Shown here: piece after piece, positions 28,792 to 40,103 of the stretch | Layout of the letters: every line of letters begins with the position of its first letter | Position numbering within the stretch: position 1 is the stretch's first letter | DNA from: Enterobacter sp. BIGb0383 | Lineage (GTDB): Bacteria > Pseudomonadota > Gammaproteobacteria > Enterobacterales > Enterobacteriaceae | Reading direction: 5' to 3' | Assembly: GCF_003751845.1 (NCBI RefSeq) | Contig: NZ_RJKQ01000002.1 | Location: 1,302,001 to 1,366,000, forward strand | DNA length: 64,000 nucleotides | The notes under the pieces: generated by a model | What the model was told of the DNA's origin: nothing | Databases searched by the model: none | Seen by the model: the letters and a program-made list of their open reading frames with translations, nothing else | Position numbers and translations under genes: made by a program

Positions 28792-30045
28792 TTATTCTCC
28801 TGCACGCCGGTAGTCGTTACGCTGCGCGTTAACGCGGCGTTGGTCCATGATATCGCCCTGACTGGTGGACGATTGGGTATTTGCATCACTGCTGCCGGAA
28901 GAGGACGCAGGTGGCAGGCGCAACAGGTTGTTCGCACCACTGCTGTCACTCTTTGCCGCCGGTGCGTTGCCGCCCTTCAGCATTTGATCCAGCGGAAGCA
29001 CCATCAGGTTGCCGCCTTTATCGTTAACCAGCACTTTGCGCGTATTGCTCAGCACTCTTTCCATGGTTTCGATATACAGACGCTCGCGGGTAATTTCCGG
29101 CGCGGCTTTATACTCTGGCAGGATGCGGGCAAAGCGCGCCACTTCACCCTGAGCTTCCAGGATAGTACGGGTACGATAAGCACGGCCCTCTTCAAGCTTA
29201 CGCTGCGCCTGACCGTTTGCACGCGGCTGCACTTCGTTAGCATAGGCTTCTGCTTCACGGATCGACTGCTGTTCGTTTTCACGGGCAGAGATCGCATCAT
29301 CAAATGCCGCCTGAACCGCTTCTGGCGGACGCGCCGCCTGGAAGTTGACGTCCAGCAGGGTGATACCCATGTTGTACGGACGAATCGTCTCTTCCAGCTC
29401 ACGTTGAGTATCGCTACGAATAACGGTACGGCCTTCGGTCAGGATACGGTCCATGGTGTATTTACCGATAACACCACGCAGGGCGCTGTCGGTCGCCTGA
29501 CGCAGGCTGTCATCAGCGCTGGTTACGCTGAACAGGTAGCTGCGCGGGTCGGTAATACGGTACTGAACGTTCATCTCGACGCGAACCACGTTCTCGTCGG
29601 AGGTCAGCATCACGCCGGAAGCAGCCAGTTCACGCACGGCCTCAACGTTGACCGCGGTCACTTCATCAACAAAGGTCGGTTTCCAGTTCAGACCCGGCTC
29701 AACCAGATGGCTGAACTGGCCAAAACGGGTCACAACACCGCGCTCCGCTTCTTTGATGGTATAGAAACCGCTGGCTGCCCAGATGATCACTACCGCTGCC
29801 GCAGCAATACTGACCACGCGTCCGCCAATCGGCGCACGCGGACCCGAATTACCACCGGAGCCGTTATTTCTTCCCCCGCCCAGACCACCGAGCTTTTTGC
29901 TCAGCTTGCGGAAGATATCATCCAGATCGGGCGGCCCCTGATCGCGACCGCCTTTATTTCCATTCCCCTCAGAGTTGCCGCCTGGTTTGCTGCTTCCCCA
30001 CGGGTCGCGGTCCTGTCCGTTATTACCGGGCTGATTCCACGCCAT
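28792..30045 (-). CDS. hflK: FtsH modulator HflK
   Basis: This 417-aa partner of HflC has a Gly/Asn/Asp-rich cytoplasmic N-terminus (MAWNQPGNNGQDRDPWGSSK), a transmembrane helix near residues 78-98 and a periplasmic SPFH domain. A coiled coil and a low-complexity Ser-rich tail end it. The start at MAWNQPG matches E. coli; an ATG four codons earlier is less supported. It regulates degradation of membrane proteins and the phage lambda CII repressor by FtsH. Confidence 0.98.
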   Translation of the reverse strand: MAWNQPGNNGQDRDPWGSSKPGGNSEGNGNKGGRDQGPPDLDDIFRKLSKKLGGLGGGRNNGSGGNSGPRAPIGGRVVSIAAAAVVIIWAASGFYTIKEAERGVVTRFGQFSHLVEPGLNWKPTFVDEVTAVNVEAVRELAASGVMLTSDENVVRVEMNVQYRITDPRSYLFSVTSADDSLRQATDSALRGVIGKYTMDRILTEGRTVIRSDTQRELEETIRPYNMGITLLDVNFQAARPPEAVQAAFDDAISARENEQQSIREAEAYANEVQPRANGQAQRKLEEGRAYRTRTILEAQGEVARFARILPEYKAAPEITRERLYIETMERVLSNTRKVLVNDKGGNLMVLPLDQMLKGGNAPAAKSDSSGANNLLRLPPASSSGSSDANTQSSTSQGDIMDQRRVNAQRNDYRRAGE

Positions 30046-30164
30046 GTTATGCTCCATATTCGTTATGCATTATTACCCCTTATTGTTCCGCTGCCACCTT
30101 GCTGCAGACTGAATAATGCGGGGTACCCTCAGAGGGATTACGATACTCAGGCAAATGTGCACTA

Positions 30165-31445
30165 TCAGACAATATAGTCAGCCAGTGCCGGTTCTTGCTT
30201 ACAGAGGCGACGCCAGTCGACGATGGGCATACGCACCTGTATGCCAACGCTGCCGTCATCCTCCATCCACTCTTTTTCTATCGCCTGAAGCTGATAAAAC
30301 CGGCTTCTCAGTCGCCCTTCCCGGGGAGGTAAGCACAGCGTGTGCTGCGCGATTTCACCGGAAAGCAGCTCCGTCAAAGCCTGGAAAAGCAGTGGCACAC
30401 CCACTCCGGTCTGCGCGGAAAGCCAGACCCGAATCGGTTTGTTCTCATCGTTCCTGTCGATACGCGGCACGAAATCGTCCAGCATATCGATTTTGTTCAT
30501 CACCAGCAGGGTCGGTATCTCGTCCGCTTCAATCTCTTCGAGCACCGTGTTGACCGCGTCGATGTTCTCCTGCACCCGCAGGTCGGCGGCATCAATCACG
30601 TGCATCAGCAGCGTGGCCTGTCGGGTTTCCTGCAGCGTCGCTTTAAACGCCGCCACCAGATCGTGCGGAAGATGGCGAATAAAGCCAACGGTATCCGCAA
30701 GGACGGTTTCGCCCACGTCGGCGACGTCAATCCGCCGCAGCGTTGGGTCCAGCGTGGCAAACAGTTGGTCGGCCGCATACACCTGGGCGTTGGTTATCTG
30801 ATTAAACAGCGTGGATTTTCCGGCGTTGGTATAGCCCACCAGCGAGACGGTGGGAACATCCGCTTTGGTACGGGATCGACGCCCCTGTTCACGTTGCTTC
30901 TCAACTTTTTCCAGGCGCGACAAAATCTGCATAATACGATTACGCAGCAAGCGACGGTCGGTTTCGAGCTGGGTTTCACCCGGGCCGCGCAAACCGATCC
31001 CGCCCTTTTGTCTTTCAAGGTGGGTCCAGCCACGTACCAGACGCGTAGCCAGGTGGCGCAGCTGCGCCAGTTCAACCTGCAGCTTACCTTCATGGGTACG
31101 CGCACGCTGGGCGAAAATATCCAGAATCAGACCGGTGCGGTCGATAACGCGACACTCGCACAGGCTTTCCAGGTTGCGTTCCTGGGCCGGGCTCAGGGCA
31201 TGATCAAAGAGCACAACGGAGGCACCCGTTGCTTTTACGGCATCCGCAATTTCTTGTGCTTTACCTTCACCAACAAAATACTTGGGGTGCGGCGCTTTAC
31301 GGCTACCGGTAATCACCTGCAATGCTTCGACACCGGAGGAAGAGACCAGAGCTTCAAACTCCTGGATATCTTCCATGTCTTTGTCTTGCGTAAACCAGAT
31401 GTGCACCAGCACCGCCTGCTCACCGGCGTCATAACGGTCAAACAA
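30165..31445 (-). CDS. hflX: Ribosome-dissociating GTPase HflX
   Basis: This 426-aa TRAFAC GTPase has an N-terminal HflX domain with the Gly-rich GPGETQLETDRR linker before the G domain. The G motifs follow: GYTNAGKSTLFN (G1), DTVGF (G3) and NKID (G4). It binds 50S subunits and splits stalled ribosomes, for example after heat shock. It lies between hfq and hflK in the conserved order. Confidence 0.97.
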   Translation of the reverse strand: MFDRYDAGEQAVLVHIWFTQDKDMEDIQEFEALVSSSGVEALQVITGSRKAPHPKYFVGEGKAQEIADAVKATGASVVLFDHALSPAQERNLESLCECRVIDRTGLILDIFAQRARTHEGKLQVELAQLRHLATRLVRGWTHLERQKGGIGLRGPGETQLETDRRLLRNRIMQILSRLEKVEKQREQGRRSRTKADVPTVSLVGYTNAGKSTLFNQITNAQVYAADQLFATLDPTLRRIDVADVGETVLADTVGFIRHLPHDLVAAFKATLQETRQATLLMHVIDAADLRVQENIDAVNTVLEEIEADEIPTLLVMNKIDMLDDFVPRIDRNDENKPIRVWLSAQTGVGVPLLFQALTELLSGEIAQHTLCLPPREGRLRSRFYQLQAIEKEWMEDDGSVGIQVRMPIVDWRRLCKQEPALADYIV

Positions 31446-31518
31446 GCGTTAATCCTCATAAAATACCAGCGGGGAACTGGTTAACCGGCTCCCCGACATG
31501 GATGGACAGCGATCAACC

Positions 31519-31839
<321 letters not shown>

Positions 31840-31923
31840 TTATATGCTTGTTTTGTACTTTGAACCCGAAGGCTCTGAAAACTGCGTAAAAATTTGCGCA
31901 CGATACCGCTTAATTGTACACAT

Positions 31924-32874
31924 TCAACCCGCGATAGCACCAACAACCTGTAACACGTCGTTGTAAGCCTGTTCCGGTTTTTCGCTGTCCAGCCAGTGGA
32001 CGCCGTCCCAGCCCCGCAACCAGGTCATCTGTCGCTTGGCTAACTGCCTCGTCGCGCAAATACCTCTGTAAACCATTTCATCGTATCCGATCTCGCCTTC
32101 GAGGTAAGACCACATCTGGCGATAGCCGACACAACGAATGGAAGGCATGTCCGTATGCAAATCTCCGCGAGCAAAAAGCGCCCGCACTTCAGCTTCAAAA
32201 TCTGAAGCCAACATCTGATGAAAACGCTGCTCAATGCGTTGATGGAGCACCTCACGACTCGCCGGAGCTATCGCAAATTGATGCACCTGGTACGGCAAAG
32301 CATCGCCTGACGTTTGCGTCAGTTCCGTTAAAGTTTTACCCGAAATGAAAAAAACTTCCAGTGCCCGGGAAAGCCTTTGCGGATCATTCGGATGAATGCG
32401 TGCTGCCGCGACCGGATCGATCGCCTGCAGTTGCTTATGTAACGCATCCCATCCCTGCTCTGCTGCCTGACGCTCAATGGTCGCTCTGACCTCAGGGTCC
32501 GCCGAGGGCAACGGCGACAACCCTTCCAACAACGCTTTGAAATACAACATGGTTCCGCCCACCAGCACGGGGATTCTCCCGGCTGCGGCGATCTCCGCCA
32601 TCTCCCTCAGCGCATCCCGTCGAAAATCCGCCGCCGAATACGACTGAGCGGGGTCGAGAATGTCCATCAGCCGGTGCGGCGCAACGCGCTGTTCTTCGGC
32701 ATCCGGCTTGGCGCTGCCGATATCCATACCTCGATAGATAAGGGCGGAATCCACACTAATCAACTCAATGGGCAAAACTTTCCGCAGCGCAATCGCCAGG
32801 GCGGTCTTACCCGAGGCCGTCGGCCCCATCAGAAAAATAGCCTTCGGCAGGCTGGCCTTACTCATATCACTCAT
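31924..32874 (-). CDS. miaA: tRNA dimethylallyltransferase MiaA
   Basis: This 316-aa enzyme adds the isopentenyl group to A37 of tRNAs reading UNN codons. It shows the P-loop [11 protein letters not shown] (residues 17-27), [17 protein letters not shown], the insert domain, and the C-terminal [14 protein letters not shown] motif. It overlaps mutL by 8 bases and lies upstream of hfq, where E. coli carries heat-shock and growth-rate-regulated promoters. Confidence 0.98.
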   Translation of the reverse strand: MSDMSKASLPKAIFLMGPTASGKTALAIALRKVLPIELISVDSALIYRGMDIGSAKPDAEEQRVAPHRLMDILDPAQSYSAADFRRDALREMAEIAAAGRIPVLVGGTMLYFKALLEGLSPLPSADPEVRATIERQAAEQGWDALHKQLQAIDPVAAARIHPNDPQRLSRALEVFFISGKTLTELTQTSGDALPYQVHQFAIAPASREVLHQRIEQRFHQMLASDFEAEVRALFARGDLHTDMPSIRCVGYRQMWSYLEGEIGYDEMVYRGICATRQLAKRQMTWLRGWDGVHWLDSEKPEQAYNDVLQVVGAIAG

Positions 32875-34738
32875 CTTTCAGGGCATTTAACGCCGAGTGT
32901 AAATCAACAGGTTGCAACAGACCTCCCGGCGGCGACTTCACCAGCTGCGGGCATAAACGCTCCACGTCAGCCAGCAGGGCAATCGCCTGCGCCGTATTCC
33001 ACTGCGCATGTTCACCGCGCAGATTACGCGCGATCCACTGTGCAATGTCGGCGGCATCAAACGTTGTCAGTTGCGCCAGGTAGCCTATCAGTTCAGGAAT
33101 CAAGATTTGTAAATTTTGTTGGCGTAAGGGTAAAGGCACCGCCCGGATCGTCACGTGCTGGGCGTCGGCCTGGTACTCAATCCCCAACGTCGCCAGCGCC
33201 GACTGGGCGTTTTTCAACGCCGTCGACTCGGTCGCCGAAACGCTTAAGCGTACCGGGATCAGCAGCGGCTGGGCGCAAACCGGAGTGTTACCCGGCGTCA
33301 GCTGCGCCTGCCTTAGCCAGCGCTCCGCCACCGGCAGCGCCAGCAGGCTAAGGTGGCCGCCGCGCTCCAGCAGAGCGCAGTCAGGGGCGATAATCGCCAG
33401 CACCCGGCCAAAGCTCTGGCTGTGCCCGTCAAGGGCCGGTGCCGCAGGCGGCTGCCGTTCAGCAGTTTCCGTTACTGCGGCGGGCGTGTCCAGCAGCTGA
33501 CGATAGAGCGCGCCCTGCTGTTTCTGGTAGCCCGGCTGCGCATTCGGCCAGCTGGCACCGCTGGCCGCCGGTCGCGAACCGGACGCGCTGCTACCGGCGG
33601 ATGCGGTATAGCGCGGTGCGGCCGGTTCCCTGGCAGACTGCGGTTCAGCAAACTGGTTGCGTCCCGCCGCCACGCGGTTTTCCGGCACCGCACGCGGCGG
33701 CGGTGTCGGTTCGTCATCCAGCGGCAGAGGCGTCTCCAGCCGCTGTTGCAGGACGCTCAGCACGCCCTGGTAGATAAAATCATGCACCAGGCGGGACTGG
33801 TGGAAACGCACTTCGTGCTTGGCCGGATGGACGTTGACGTCCACCTGATGCGGATCGATATCCAGATAGAGCACAAAAGCCGGCTGGCGGTCTGCACCCA
33901 GCTTATCCTCGCAGGCCTGACGGATAGCATGGTTAATCAGCCGGTCGCGCATCATCCTGCCGTTGACGTAGCAGTACTGGATCTCAGCAAAGGCGCTGCT
34001 GGTCTGCTGCGGGTCTGCGACCCAGCCGCGCAGGGCCAGATCGCCGTGCTGCCACTCAATCGCCAGAGCCTGTTCAAGAAACGCCGTCCCGCAGATAGCG
34101 CCGAGGCGTCGCTCTTTCTGCCCGTCCTGGGACACGGCCCGGTACTGACGCACCGCTTTGCCGTTGTGGCTGAGATTGATGGTGACATCAAAACGCGCCA
34201 GCGCAATGCGGCGAATTATCTCGTCGATATGATTAAATTCGGTTTTTTCCGTGCGCATAAATTTGCGCCGCGCCGGGGTGTTGTAGAAGAGATCCAGCAC
34301 TTCAAGGGTGGTGCCCACCGGATGGGCAGCCGGTTTGACCGTCACCGCCATCTCGCGCCCTTCCGCATAGGCCTGCCAGGCTTCCTGCTGGTCGGCGGTG
34401 CGCGAGGTCATCGTCAGACGGGAAACGGAGCTGATACTGGCCAGGGCTTCGCCGCGAAAACCGAGGCTGATAATCGCCTCAAGGTCGTCGAGCGAGGCAA
34501 TTTTACTGGTAGCATGGCGCGCCAGCGCCAGGGCCAGCTCGTCTTTTTTGATGCCGCTGCCGTTATCGCGGATGCGGATCAGTTTTGCGCCACCGCGCTC
34601 AATATCGATGTCAATGCGGGTTGCGCCAGCGTCCAGGCTGTTTTCCACCAGCTCTTTCACCACCGACGCCGGACGCTCCACCACTTCGCCTGCGGCAATC
34701 TGGTTAGCAAGCTGCGGGGGTAAAACCTGAATGGGCAT
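32867..34738 (-). CDS. mutL: DNA mismatch repair protein MutL
   Basis: This 623-aa GHKL ATPase couples MutS mismatch recognition to MutH. The ATP-lid motifs are [25 protein letters not shown] and [10 protein letters not shown] in the first 100 residues. A Pro/Ala-rich linker of low complexity spans about residues 335-430 and the C-terminal dimerisation domain follows. The linker differs most from E. coli, as expected. It starts 9 bases after amiB and overlaps miaA. Confidence 0.98.
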   Translation of the reverse strand: MPIQVLPPQLANQIAAGEVVERPASVVKELVENSLDAGATRIDIDIERGGAKLIRIRDNGSGIKKDELALALARHATSKIASLDDLEAIISLGFRGEALASISSVSRLTMTSRTADQQEAWQAYAEGREMAVTVKPAAHPVGTTLEVLDLFYNTPARRKFMRTEKTEFNHIDEIIRRIALARFDVTINLSHNGKAVRQYRAVSQDGQKERRLGAICGTAFLEQALAIEWQHGDLALRGWVADPQQTSSAFAEIQYCYVNGRMMRDRLINHAIRQACEDKLGADRQPAFVLYLDIDPHQVDVNVHPAKHEVRFHQSRLVHDFIYQGVLSVLQQRLETPLPLDDEPTPPPRAVPENRVAAGRNQFAEPQSAREPAAPRYTASAGSSASGSRPAASGASWPNAQPGYQKQQGALYRQLLDTPAAVTETAERQPPAAPALDGHSQSFGRVLAIIAPDCALLERGGHLSLLALPVAERWLRQAQLTPGNTPVCAQPLLIPVRLSVSATESTALKNAQSALATLGIEYQADAQHVTIRAVPLPLRQQNLQILIPELIGYLAQLTTFDAADIAQWIARNLRGEHAQWNTAQAIALLADVERLCPQLVKSPPGGLLQPVDLHSALNALKDE

Positions 34739-34747
34739 GAGATCTCC

Positions 34748-36097
34748 TTAATTAACCCTCGCGCCAGTGGAGGATTCCGCGCTGGCCGTCTGCGCCGCGC
34801 CGTCCTGCGGGCCTGACTGTATCGGATGCTTCACAAAATAGCCGCGCAGACCGCTGTAGATCGCCTCGGCTATTTGCTGCTGATAGCTGTCGCTGGCCAG
34901 CTGGCGCTCTTCGCCGGTGTTGCTGATAAAGCCGGTTTCCACCAGCACGGACGGAATATCCGGGGAGCGCAGAACGCCAAGGCTGGCGTGCTCCGGCCGG
35001 CGTTTATGCAGGTTACCGACTCGCCCAAGCTGGCCGAGCATACTGGTTGCCACATCATACCCGACGCGCTGGGAATGGCCGAACTGTAAATCCAGCACCG
35101 CCTGGCTCAGATACGGATCGGACTGGCTGTTGGCCAGCACGTCCCCCGCCCCGCCCAGCAGTTCGGACTGTTTCTCATGCTGCTCAAGCCAGCTGGCCAT
35201 TTCACTGTTGGCACGGCGATTCGACAGCACCCACACCGAGGCCCCGGTGGCCTGGCGATTCGGGGCGGCATCCGCATGAATCGATACGAGGAAATGGGCA
35301 TTCTGTTTGCGCGCTACGTCGGAGCGGCCCATTACCGAAATAAAGTAGTCGCCGTCACGGGTCAGGACGCCCTTAAACATCGGATCGGCATTGAGCAGCG
35401 TCCGCAATTTACGGGCGATGGCGATGGTGACGTTTTTCTCCTGGGTGCCGCCAGGACCGATAGCCCCGGGATCCTGTCCGCCGTGACCGGCATCGATAGC
35501 GATCACCACCTGACTGCCGGACGCCGGACGTGCCGACGCAGCGGGACGGGTTACCGTATTACTGCCGGTAACGCTGGTGATACGGTCGTTCTCGGACTTA
35601 AAGGGATTACGCGCGGGCTGTGCCGGGACCGGTGCCGGTTTGACGACCGGCGTTTCAACACGCTTCACTACAACGGGCGGCGGTGGTGGCGGTGCATCGG
35701 CATTGATCGTAAACACCACCGTATAATTTGCGCCGTTGCGCTGTTTGACCGCCCGCGTTTTGCCGTTCTGGGTGAGATCCACCACCAGCCGCAGAGAGCG
35801 GGCGTCTTTCGCCGCGCCGGAGCGAATACTTTTCACCAGATTGTCGCCGCTAAACTGCAGCGGCAGCCCCTGAATCACGCCGGTTTGCTGGATATCCAGC
35901 GCCACGCTGCGCTTATCAATCTGCGAAAAGGCGTATTCAGGATCGCCGAGAAAACTAAAGGTGATGCGGGCCTGGCGATCCTCGTTGGAGACCTGGATAT
36001 CGGACAAACTGGCCGCGCTGGCCGACAGGCTCAGCAGCATGAGCGCCAGGACTGCGGCAGCAGCCCGACGAATACACTTTGTTACGCGATACATCAT
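34748..36097 (-). CDS. amiB: N-acetylmuramoyl-L-alanine amidase AmiB
   Basis: This 449-aa periplasmic zinc amidase splits septal peptidoglycan during cell separation and is activated by EnvC. A signal peptide comes first (about residues 1-29), then an AMIN domain for septal targeting (about 30-130) and a Pro-rich linker with a run of prolines near residue 138. The Amidase_3 domain has [20 protein letters not shown] and VETGFISN, carrying the zinc ligands. Start MM: the first ATG is used. No SPOR or LysM repeats are seen. Confidence 0.97.
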   Translation of the reverse strand: MMYRVTKCIRRAAAAVLALMLLSLSASAASLSDIQVSNEDRQARITFSFLGDPEYAFSQIDKRSVALDIQQTGVIQGLPLQFSGDNLVKSIRSGAAKDARSLRLVVDLTQNGKTRAVKQRNGANYTVVFTINADAPPPPPPVVVKRVETPVVKPAPVPAQPARNPFKSENDRITSVTGSNTVTRPAASARPASGSQVVIAIDAGHGGQDPGAIGPGGTQEKNVTIAIARKLRTLLNADPMFKGVLTRDGDYFISVMGRSDVARKQNAHFLVSIHADAAPNRQATGASVWVLSNRRANSEMASWLEQHEKQSELLGGAGDVLANSQSDPYLSQAVLDLQFGHSQRVGYDVATSMLGQLGRVGNLHKRRPEHASLGVLRSPDIPSVLVETGFISNTGEERQLASDSYQQQIAEAIYSGLRGYFVKHPIQSGPQDGAAQTASAESSTGARVN

Positions 36098-36113
36098 CCC
36101 GCTTCCCCTTCGG

Positions 36114-36575
36114 TTAACCGGCTAAACGCGCCAGCATGGCATCACCCGCCGGGGAGACGGCGGTCACCCGCGCCTCGCGCCCCTGCGCCTGGTAGTCCAG
36201 GTGTATTTCAATATCCGGCTCCGGCAACACGCCGGTCCCCTGCTGGGGCCACTCGACCAGGCAAATCGCATCGCTGGTGAAATAGTCGCGAATACCCATA
36301 AACTCCAGTTCTTCCGGATCGGCAAGACGGTAGAGATCGAAGTGGTACACCATCAGCGACTCGAGGGTGTAAGGCTCAACGAGGGTGTAGGTCGGGCTTT
36401 TGACGTTGCCCTTATGTCCCAGCGCCTGGAGGAAACCCCGGCTGAAGGTGGTTTTACCCGCGCCAAGATCGCCATAAAGATAAATTACCGCCGAGCCGCC
36501 GCAGGCCTGCGCCATATGCAGACCGAGATCCAGCGTCGCCTGTTCGTCGGCTAAAGGAATTACTCGATTAATCAT
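36114..36575 (-). CDS. tsaE: tRNA t6A37 synthesis ATPase TsaE
   Basis: This 153-aa P-loop protein has Walker [17 protein letters not shown] and [10 protein letters not shown]. It acts with TsaB, TsaC and TsaD to make threonylcarbamoyl-adenosine in ANN-reading tRNAs. It overlaps nnr by 8 bases and is followed by amiB in the conserved enterobacterial cluster. Confidence 0.97.
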   Translation of the reverse strand: MINRVIPLADEQATLDLGLHMAQACGGSAVIYLYGDLGAGKTTFSRGFLQALGHKGNVKSPTYTLVEPYTLESLMVYHFDLYRLADPEELEFMGIRDYFTSDAICLVEWPQQGTGVLPEPDIEIHLDYQAQGREARVTAVSPAGDAMLARLAG

Positions 36576-38091
36576 GTTCTGTATCAGTCACTTCAGGGTT
36601 AACAACTCGCCGTAGCGCGACAAAAAGATCCGTTGCCAGCATCCCGCGGGTGCCCGCCGCTGCCAGCCTGTCCGCCGCCGCGCCGTGAACCACGCAGCCC
36701 GCGCAGGCCGCATCATAGAGGGACAGTTTTTGCCCCAGCAGCGCGCCGATAATACCGGTGAGCACATCGCCCATGCCGCCGCTTGCCATGCCCGCGTTAC
36801 CGGCATCAATAATGCCCGCCTCGCCGTTTTCGCTCGCCACCACCGTACCAGCACCTTTCAGCACCACAACGCCGCCGTACTGTTTTACCAGACGCCGGGC
36901 CGACTGTAAGCGGTCACTCTCTATTTCCGCCACGCTGCATTTCAGCAGGCGTGCGGCTTCGCCGGGATGCGGCGTCAGCACCCGATTGTGACCTGTATCC
37001 GGATTGATTGCCAGAAGGTTAAGCGCATCCGCATCCCATAGCATCGGTTTGTTAAAATTCGCCAGCCGCTGCAGGGCATTCTGCCCCCATTCCTGCTGGC
37101 CAAGACCGGGGCCAATCGCCACCACATCCGCCCACTCCAGGGCATCATCCAGCGACTGCGGCGTCAGCTCGTGGACCATCAGTTCCGGTCTCGCGGTCAG
37201 CAGCGGCGCTCTGTTCTCCGGGCGCGTCAGGACGCGTACCAGTCCAGCCCCGGTTCGCAAGGCCGCTTCTCCGGCCATCAGGATCGCCCCGGCCGTGCCG
37301 CTATCGCCGCCAATCACCACCAGCCTGCCGTGATCGCCTTTATGCGAGGTGGCGCGACGCGGCGGCAGCCAGCCGACAAGCTGCGAGGCGTCATAGCGAT
37401 GCAGTTGCGTTGTCTGACCGGCAAGCCAGGCTTCAAGCCCCAGAGCATGATGATGGAGCTGACCCACCCAGTCGCGGGCTTTGCCGGTCAGCAGCCCCGG
37501 CTTAAGCGCGATGAAGGCCACCGTATGGGCAGCGTTAATCACCGCGCCTGGCACGGTGCCGGTTTGCGCATTGAGCCCGGAGGGAATATCCAGCGCCACC
37601 ACCTTCGCCGGATGGGCGTTAGCACGTTCAATCAGCCGGGAAACGGGTTCGCGGGGTGCCTGCTTCAGGCCGGTGCCCAGCAGCGCATCGATAATCAGAT
37701 CCACATCGTCAGGCCAGGGAACATCCGGCGCGTGGGGCGTGCCACCGGCATTGAGCCAGGCCTCGCGGGCTTCCGTCGCTTCTTCCGGGCGGGGTTTGTC
37801 GCTCTCCTGAGCCAGGAGCGTGACCTGAATGCCCGCCGCCGCGGCCAGCCGCGCCACCACGTAACCGTCACCGCCGTTATTACCGTGGCCGCAGAGCACC
37901 AGCCAGTGCCGGGCATTCGGATAGCATGCGATCGCCACGTCAAAGGCCGCCTGACCGGCCCGCAGCATCAGTTCATACAGGGTAATACCCAGGCTGTCTG
38001 CCGCCGCTTTTTCAGCGCGACGCAGGTCATCCGCAGGCCAGATGGAATGTGGTATACTGGTGGGGTTTTTCGTCATGGTATGGTCCGTCAT
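36568..38091 (-). CDS. nnr: Bifunctional NAD(P)HX epimerase / ADP-dependent dehydratase Nnr
   Basis: This 507-aa fusion has an N-terminal YjeF epimerase (about residues 1-220, with [17 protein letters not shown]) and a C-terminal ribokinase-like dehydratase. The second part has [13 protein letters not shown], the [11 protein letters not shown] motif and [20 protein letters not shown] carrying the catalytic aspartate. It repairs hydrated NADH and NADPH. The start ATG shares a CATG palindrome with the divergent queG start, so the two genes overlap by two bases at their first codons. A slightly later ATG (fifth residue on) is an alternative. Confidence 0.97.
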   Translation of the reverse strand: MTDHTMTKNPTSIPHSIWPADDLRRAEKAAADSLGITLYELMLRAGQAAFDVAIACYPNARHWLVLCGHGNNGGDGYVVARLAAAAGIQVTLLAQESDKPRPEEATEAREAWLNAGGTPHAPDVPWPDDVDLIIDALLGTGLKQAPREPVSRLIERANAHPAKVVALDIPSGLNAQTGTVPGAVINAAHTVAFIALKPGLLTGKARDWVGQLHHHALGLEAWLAGQTTQLHRYDASQLVGWLPPRRATSHKGDHGRLVVIGGDSGTAGAILMAGEAALRTGAGLVRVLTRPENRAPLLTARPELMVHELTPQSLDDALEWADVVAIGPGLGQQEWGQNALQRLANFNKPMLWDADALNLLAINPDTGHNRVLTPHPGEAARLLKCSVAEIESDRLQSARRLVKQYGGVVVLKGAGTVVASENGEAGIIDAGNAGMASGGMGDVLTGIIGALLGQKLSLYDAACAGCVVHGAAADRLAAAGTRGMLATDLFVALRRVVNPEVTDTEHD

Positions 38092-39229
38092 GTCACAGCC
38101 CCTCGATCTCAATGAATTAGCACAGCAAATAAAACAGTGGGGCACTGAACTCGGCTTTCAGCAGGTCGGTATCACCGATACCGATCTCAGCGCCAGCGAA
38201 CCCCGTCTGCAGGCGTGGCTGGATAAACAATACCACGGCGAGATGGAGTGGATGGCGCGTCATGGCATGATGCGCGCACGCCCTCACGAACTGCTTCCCG
38301 GTACCCTGCGCGTGATAAGCGTCAGGATGAACTATCTCCCCGCCAATGCGGCCTTTGCCAGCACCCTGAAAAACCCGGCGCTGGGCTATGTCAGCCGATA
38401 TGCCCTCGGGCGTGATTATCACAAGCTGCTGCGCAACCGGCTTAAAAAGCTCGGCGAAATGATCCAGGAACAGTGTTCTTCGCTGAATTTTAGACCCTTT
38501 GTCGATTCCGCGCCTATCCTGGAGCGCCCGCTGGCCGAAAAAGCCGGGCTGGGCTGGACGGGTAAGCACTCACTTATCCTCAGCCGCGACGCCGGGTCGT
38601 TTTTCTTCCTTGGCGAGCTGCTGATCGATCTCCCGCTGCCCATAGACAGCCCGGTTGAAGAGGGCTGCGGACGCTGCGTGGCCTGTATGACCATCTGCCC
38701 GACCGGTGCGATTGTCGAGCCCTACACCGTCGACGCCCGCCGCTGTATCTCCTATCTGACCATCGAGCTGGAAGGTGCGATCCCGGAAGCCTTCCGCCCA
38801 TTGATGGGCAACCGTATCTACGGCTGCGACGACTGTCAGCTGATTTGCCCGTGGAACCGTTTTTCACAGCTCACCGCCGAGGATGATTTCAGCCCGCGTA
38901 AGGCGCTGCACGCCCCGGAGCTGATTGAGCTGTTCGCCTGGACCGAAGCGTATTTCCTCAAGGTCACCGAAGGCTCGGCCATCCGCCGTATTGGCCACCT
39001 GCGCTGGCTGCGGAATATCGCCGTCGCGCTGGGGAATGCGCCCTGGGATGACGCGAATATTCGTGCCCTTGAGCAGCGTCAGGGTGAGCACCCACTTCTC
39101 GATGAACATATAGACTGGGCGATTGCGCAGCAGATTGAGAAGCGACAGGCCTGCGTAGTCGAGGTGCAAACCTCACAAAAACAGCGTCTGGTCAGGGTGA
39201 TTGAAAAGGGATTACCGCGGGACGCCTGA
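38090..39229 (+). CDS. queG: Epoxyqueuosine reductase QueG
   Basis: This 379-aa cobalamin- and Fe-S-dependent enzyme makes the last step of queuosine formation in tRNA. Two ferredoxin-like [4Fe-4S] motifs are visible: CGRCVACMTICPTGAI near residues 196-210 and CDDCQLICPWN near 246-256. The start [10 protein letters not shown] gives the E. coli length; an upstream in-frame ATG lies inside nnr. Its promoter must lie within the nnr coding sequence because the two start codons touch. Confidence 0.97.
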   Translation: MSQPLDLNELAQQIKQWGTELGFQQVGITDTDLSASEPRLQAWLDKQYHGEMEWMARHGMMRARPHELLPGTLRVISVRMNYLPANAAFASTLKNPALGYVSRYALGRDYHKLLRNRLKKLGEMIQEQCSSLNFRPFVDSAPILERPLAEKAGLGWTGKHSLILSRDAGSFFFLGELLIDLPLPIDSPVEEGCGRCVACMTICPTGAIVEPYTVDARRCISYLTIELEGAIPEAFRPLMGNRIYGCDDCQLICPWNRFSQLTAEDDFSPRKALHAPELIELFAWTEAYFLKVTEGSAIRRIGHLRWLRNIAVALGNAPWDDANIRALEQRQGEHPLLDEHIDWAIAQQIEKRQACVVEVQTSQKQRLVRVIEKGLPRDA

Positions 39230-39497
39230 GGCATCCACAGCCTGTGAATAAAATTAAAAACACTTGTGATTCAAAGCGCCCAAATTCGTCAAGCGATCTC
39301 TATAGCATTTTTGAATTGAAATTTTAATAAACAATTCAATGAGTTATAAGAATACTCTTCACCGTGCGAATATTTTTGGCTTTTCAGAATAGCGACAGGG
39401 TTGTGGATAAGTCTGTTCACAAGAGTGTGTCAGGGATGAAACAAATCGCCCCCAATGCGCTATGGCACTGTGGATGACGTTTAAAGAGGACGAAATT
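39230..39497. promoter_or_regulatory. datA-like region: DnaA boxes around an IHF-type site
   Basis: This gene-free stretch between queG and the tRNA-Gly cluster holds two perfect DnaA boxes of the TTATNCACA type on the minus strand: 39243-39251 (TTATTCACA) and 39402-39410 (TTATCCACA). A one-mismatch box lies at 39469-39477 (TCATCCACA), and weaker ones at 39231-39239 and 39413-39421. Between the perfect boxes is an AT-rich block with ATTCAATGAGTTA at 39334-39346, one base off the IHF consensus. E. coli datA, which titrates DnaA and promotes DnaA-ATP hydrolysis, lies downstream of the glyVXY tRNA genes and uses DnaA boxes plus IHF. Confidence 0.65.
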
Positions 39498-39573
<76 letters not shown>

Positions 39574-39644
39574 TTATTTTGCTTTCAGACCGTTGCTGCC
39601 TGAAACATGACTTCTGGATGGTACTGCCTTTCGGCTTTCAAATT

Positions 39645-39720
<76 letters not shown>

Positions 39721-39792
39721 TTATCTTGCTTTCAGACCGTTATTGTCTGAAACATGACATCTGGATGGTGCTGCCTTTCGGCTTTCAAATTT

Positions 39793-39868
<76 letters not shown>

Positions 39869-39946
39869 TTATCTATGTTTTTCAGTAAATTAACCCGAAA
39901 ATCATGGATTTCGTGATTTGCATTTCTGCTTCGTCACGGGAGGCGC

Positions 39947-39974
39947 ATTATACGAGAAATCCTTTTTGCTGCAA
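39947..39974 (-). promoter_or_regulatory. tRNA-Gly operon promoter (stringent type)
   Basis: On the minus strand there is TTGCAG, a 16-bp spacer and TATAAT, followed by GCGCCTCC. The GC-rich discriminator after the -10 is the mark of rRNA/tRNA promoters inhibited by ppGpp. Confidence 0.85.
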
Positions 39975-40069
39975 GCCCCTGAAAGCATTTTTTTGTTTTT
40001 TTTGTTCAAGTGCTGAATTAATCAGCAGAACGGTTATTTTAACATCAGAGATGAATATATTTCGTACTG

Positions 40070-40100
40070 AATGCCCGGCAGACGCTTTCTGCCGGGCATT
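40070..40100 (-). terminator. Stem-loop after orn
   Basis: A 13-bp perfect stem AATGCCCGGCAGA / TCTGCCGGGCATT with a 5-nt loop lies 3 bases past the orn stop. It has no T-run, so it may act as an mRNA 3' stabiliser or weak terminator. Confidence 0.6.
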
Positions 40101-40103
40101 CCA

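Noticed and set aside
33353..34723. Long plus-strand open frame (456 codons) opposite mutL
   Set aside because: Shadow of GC-rich codon use on the other strand; no recognisable motifs and mutL is intact. The same applies to long frames opposite purA (26093-27232), hflK (28840-30177), hflX (30342-31484) and groEL (57058-58344).
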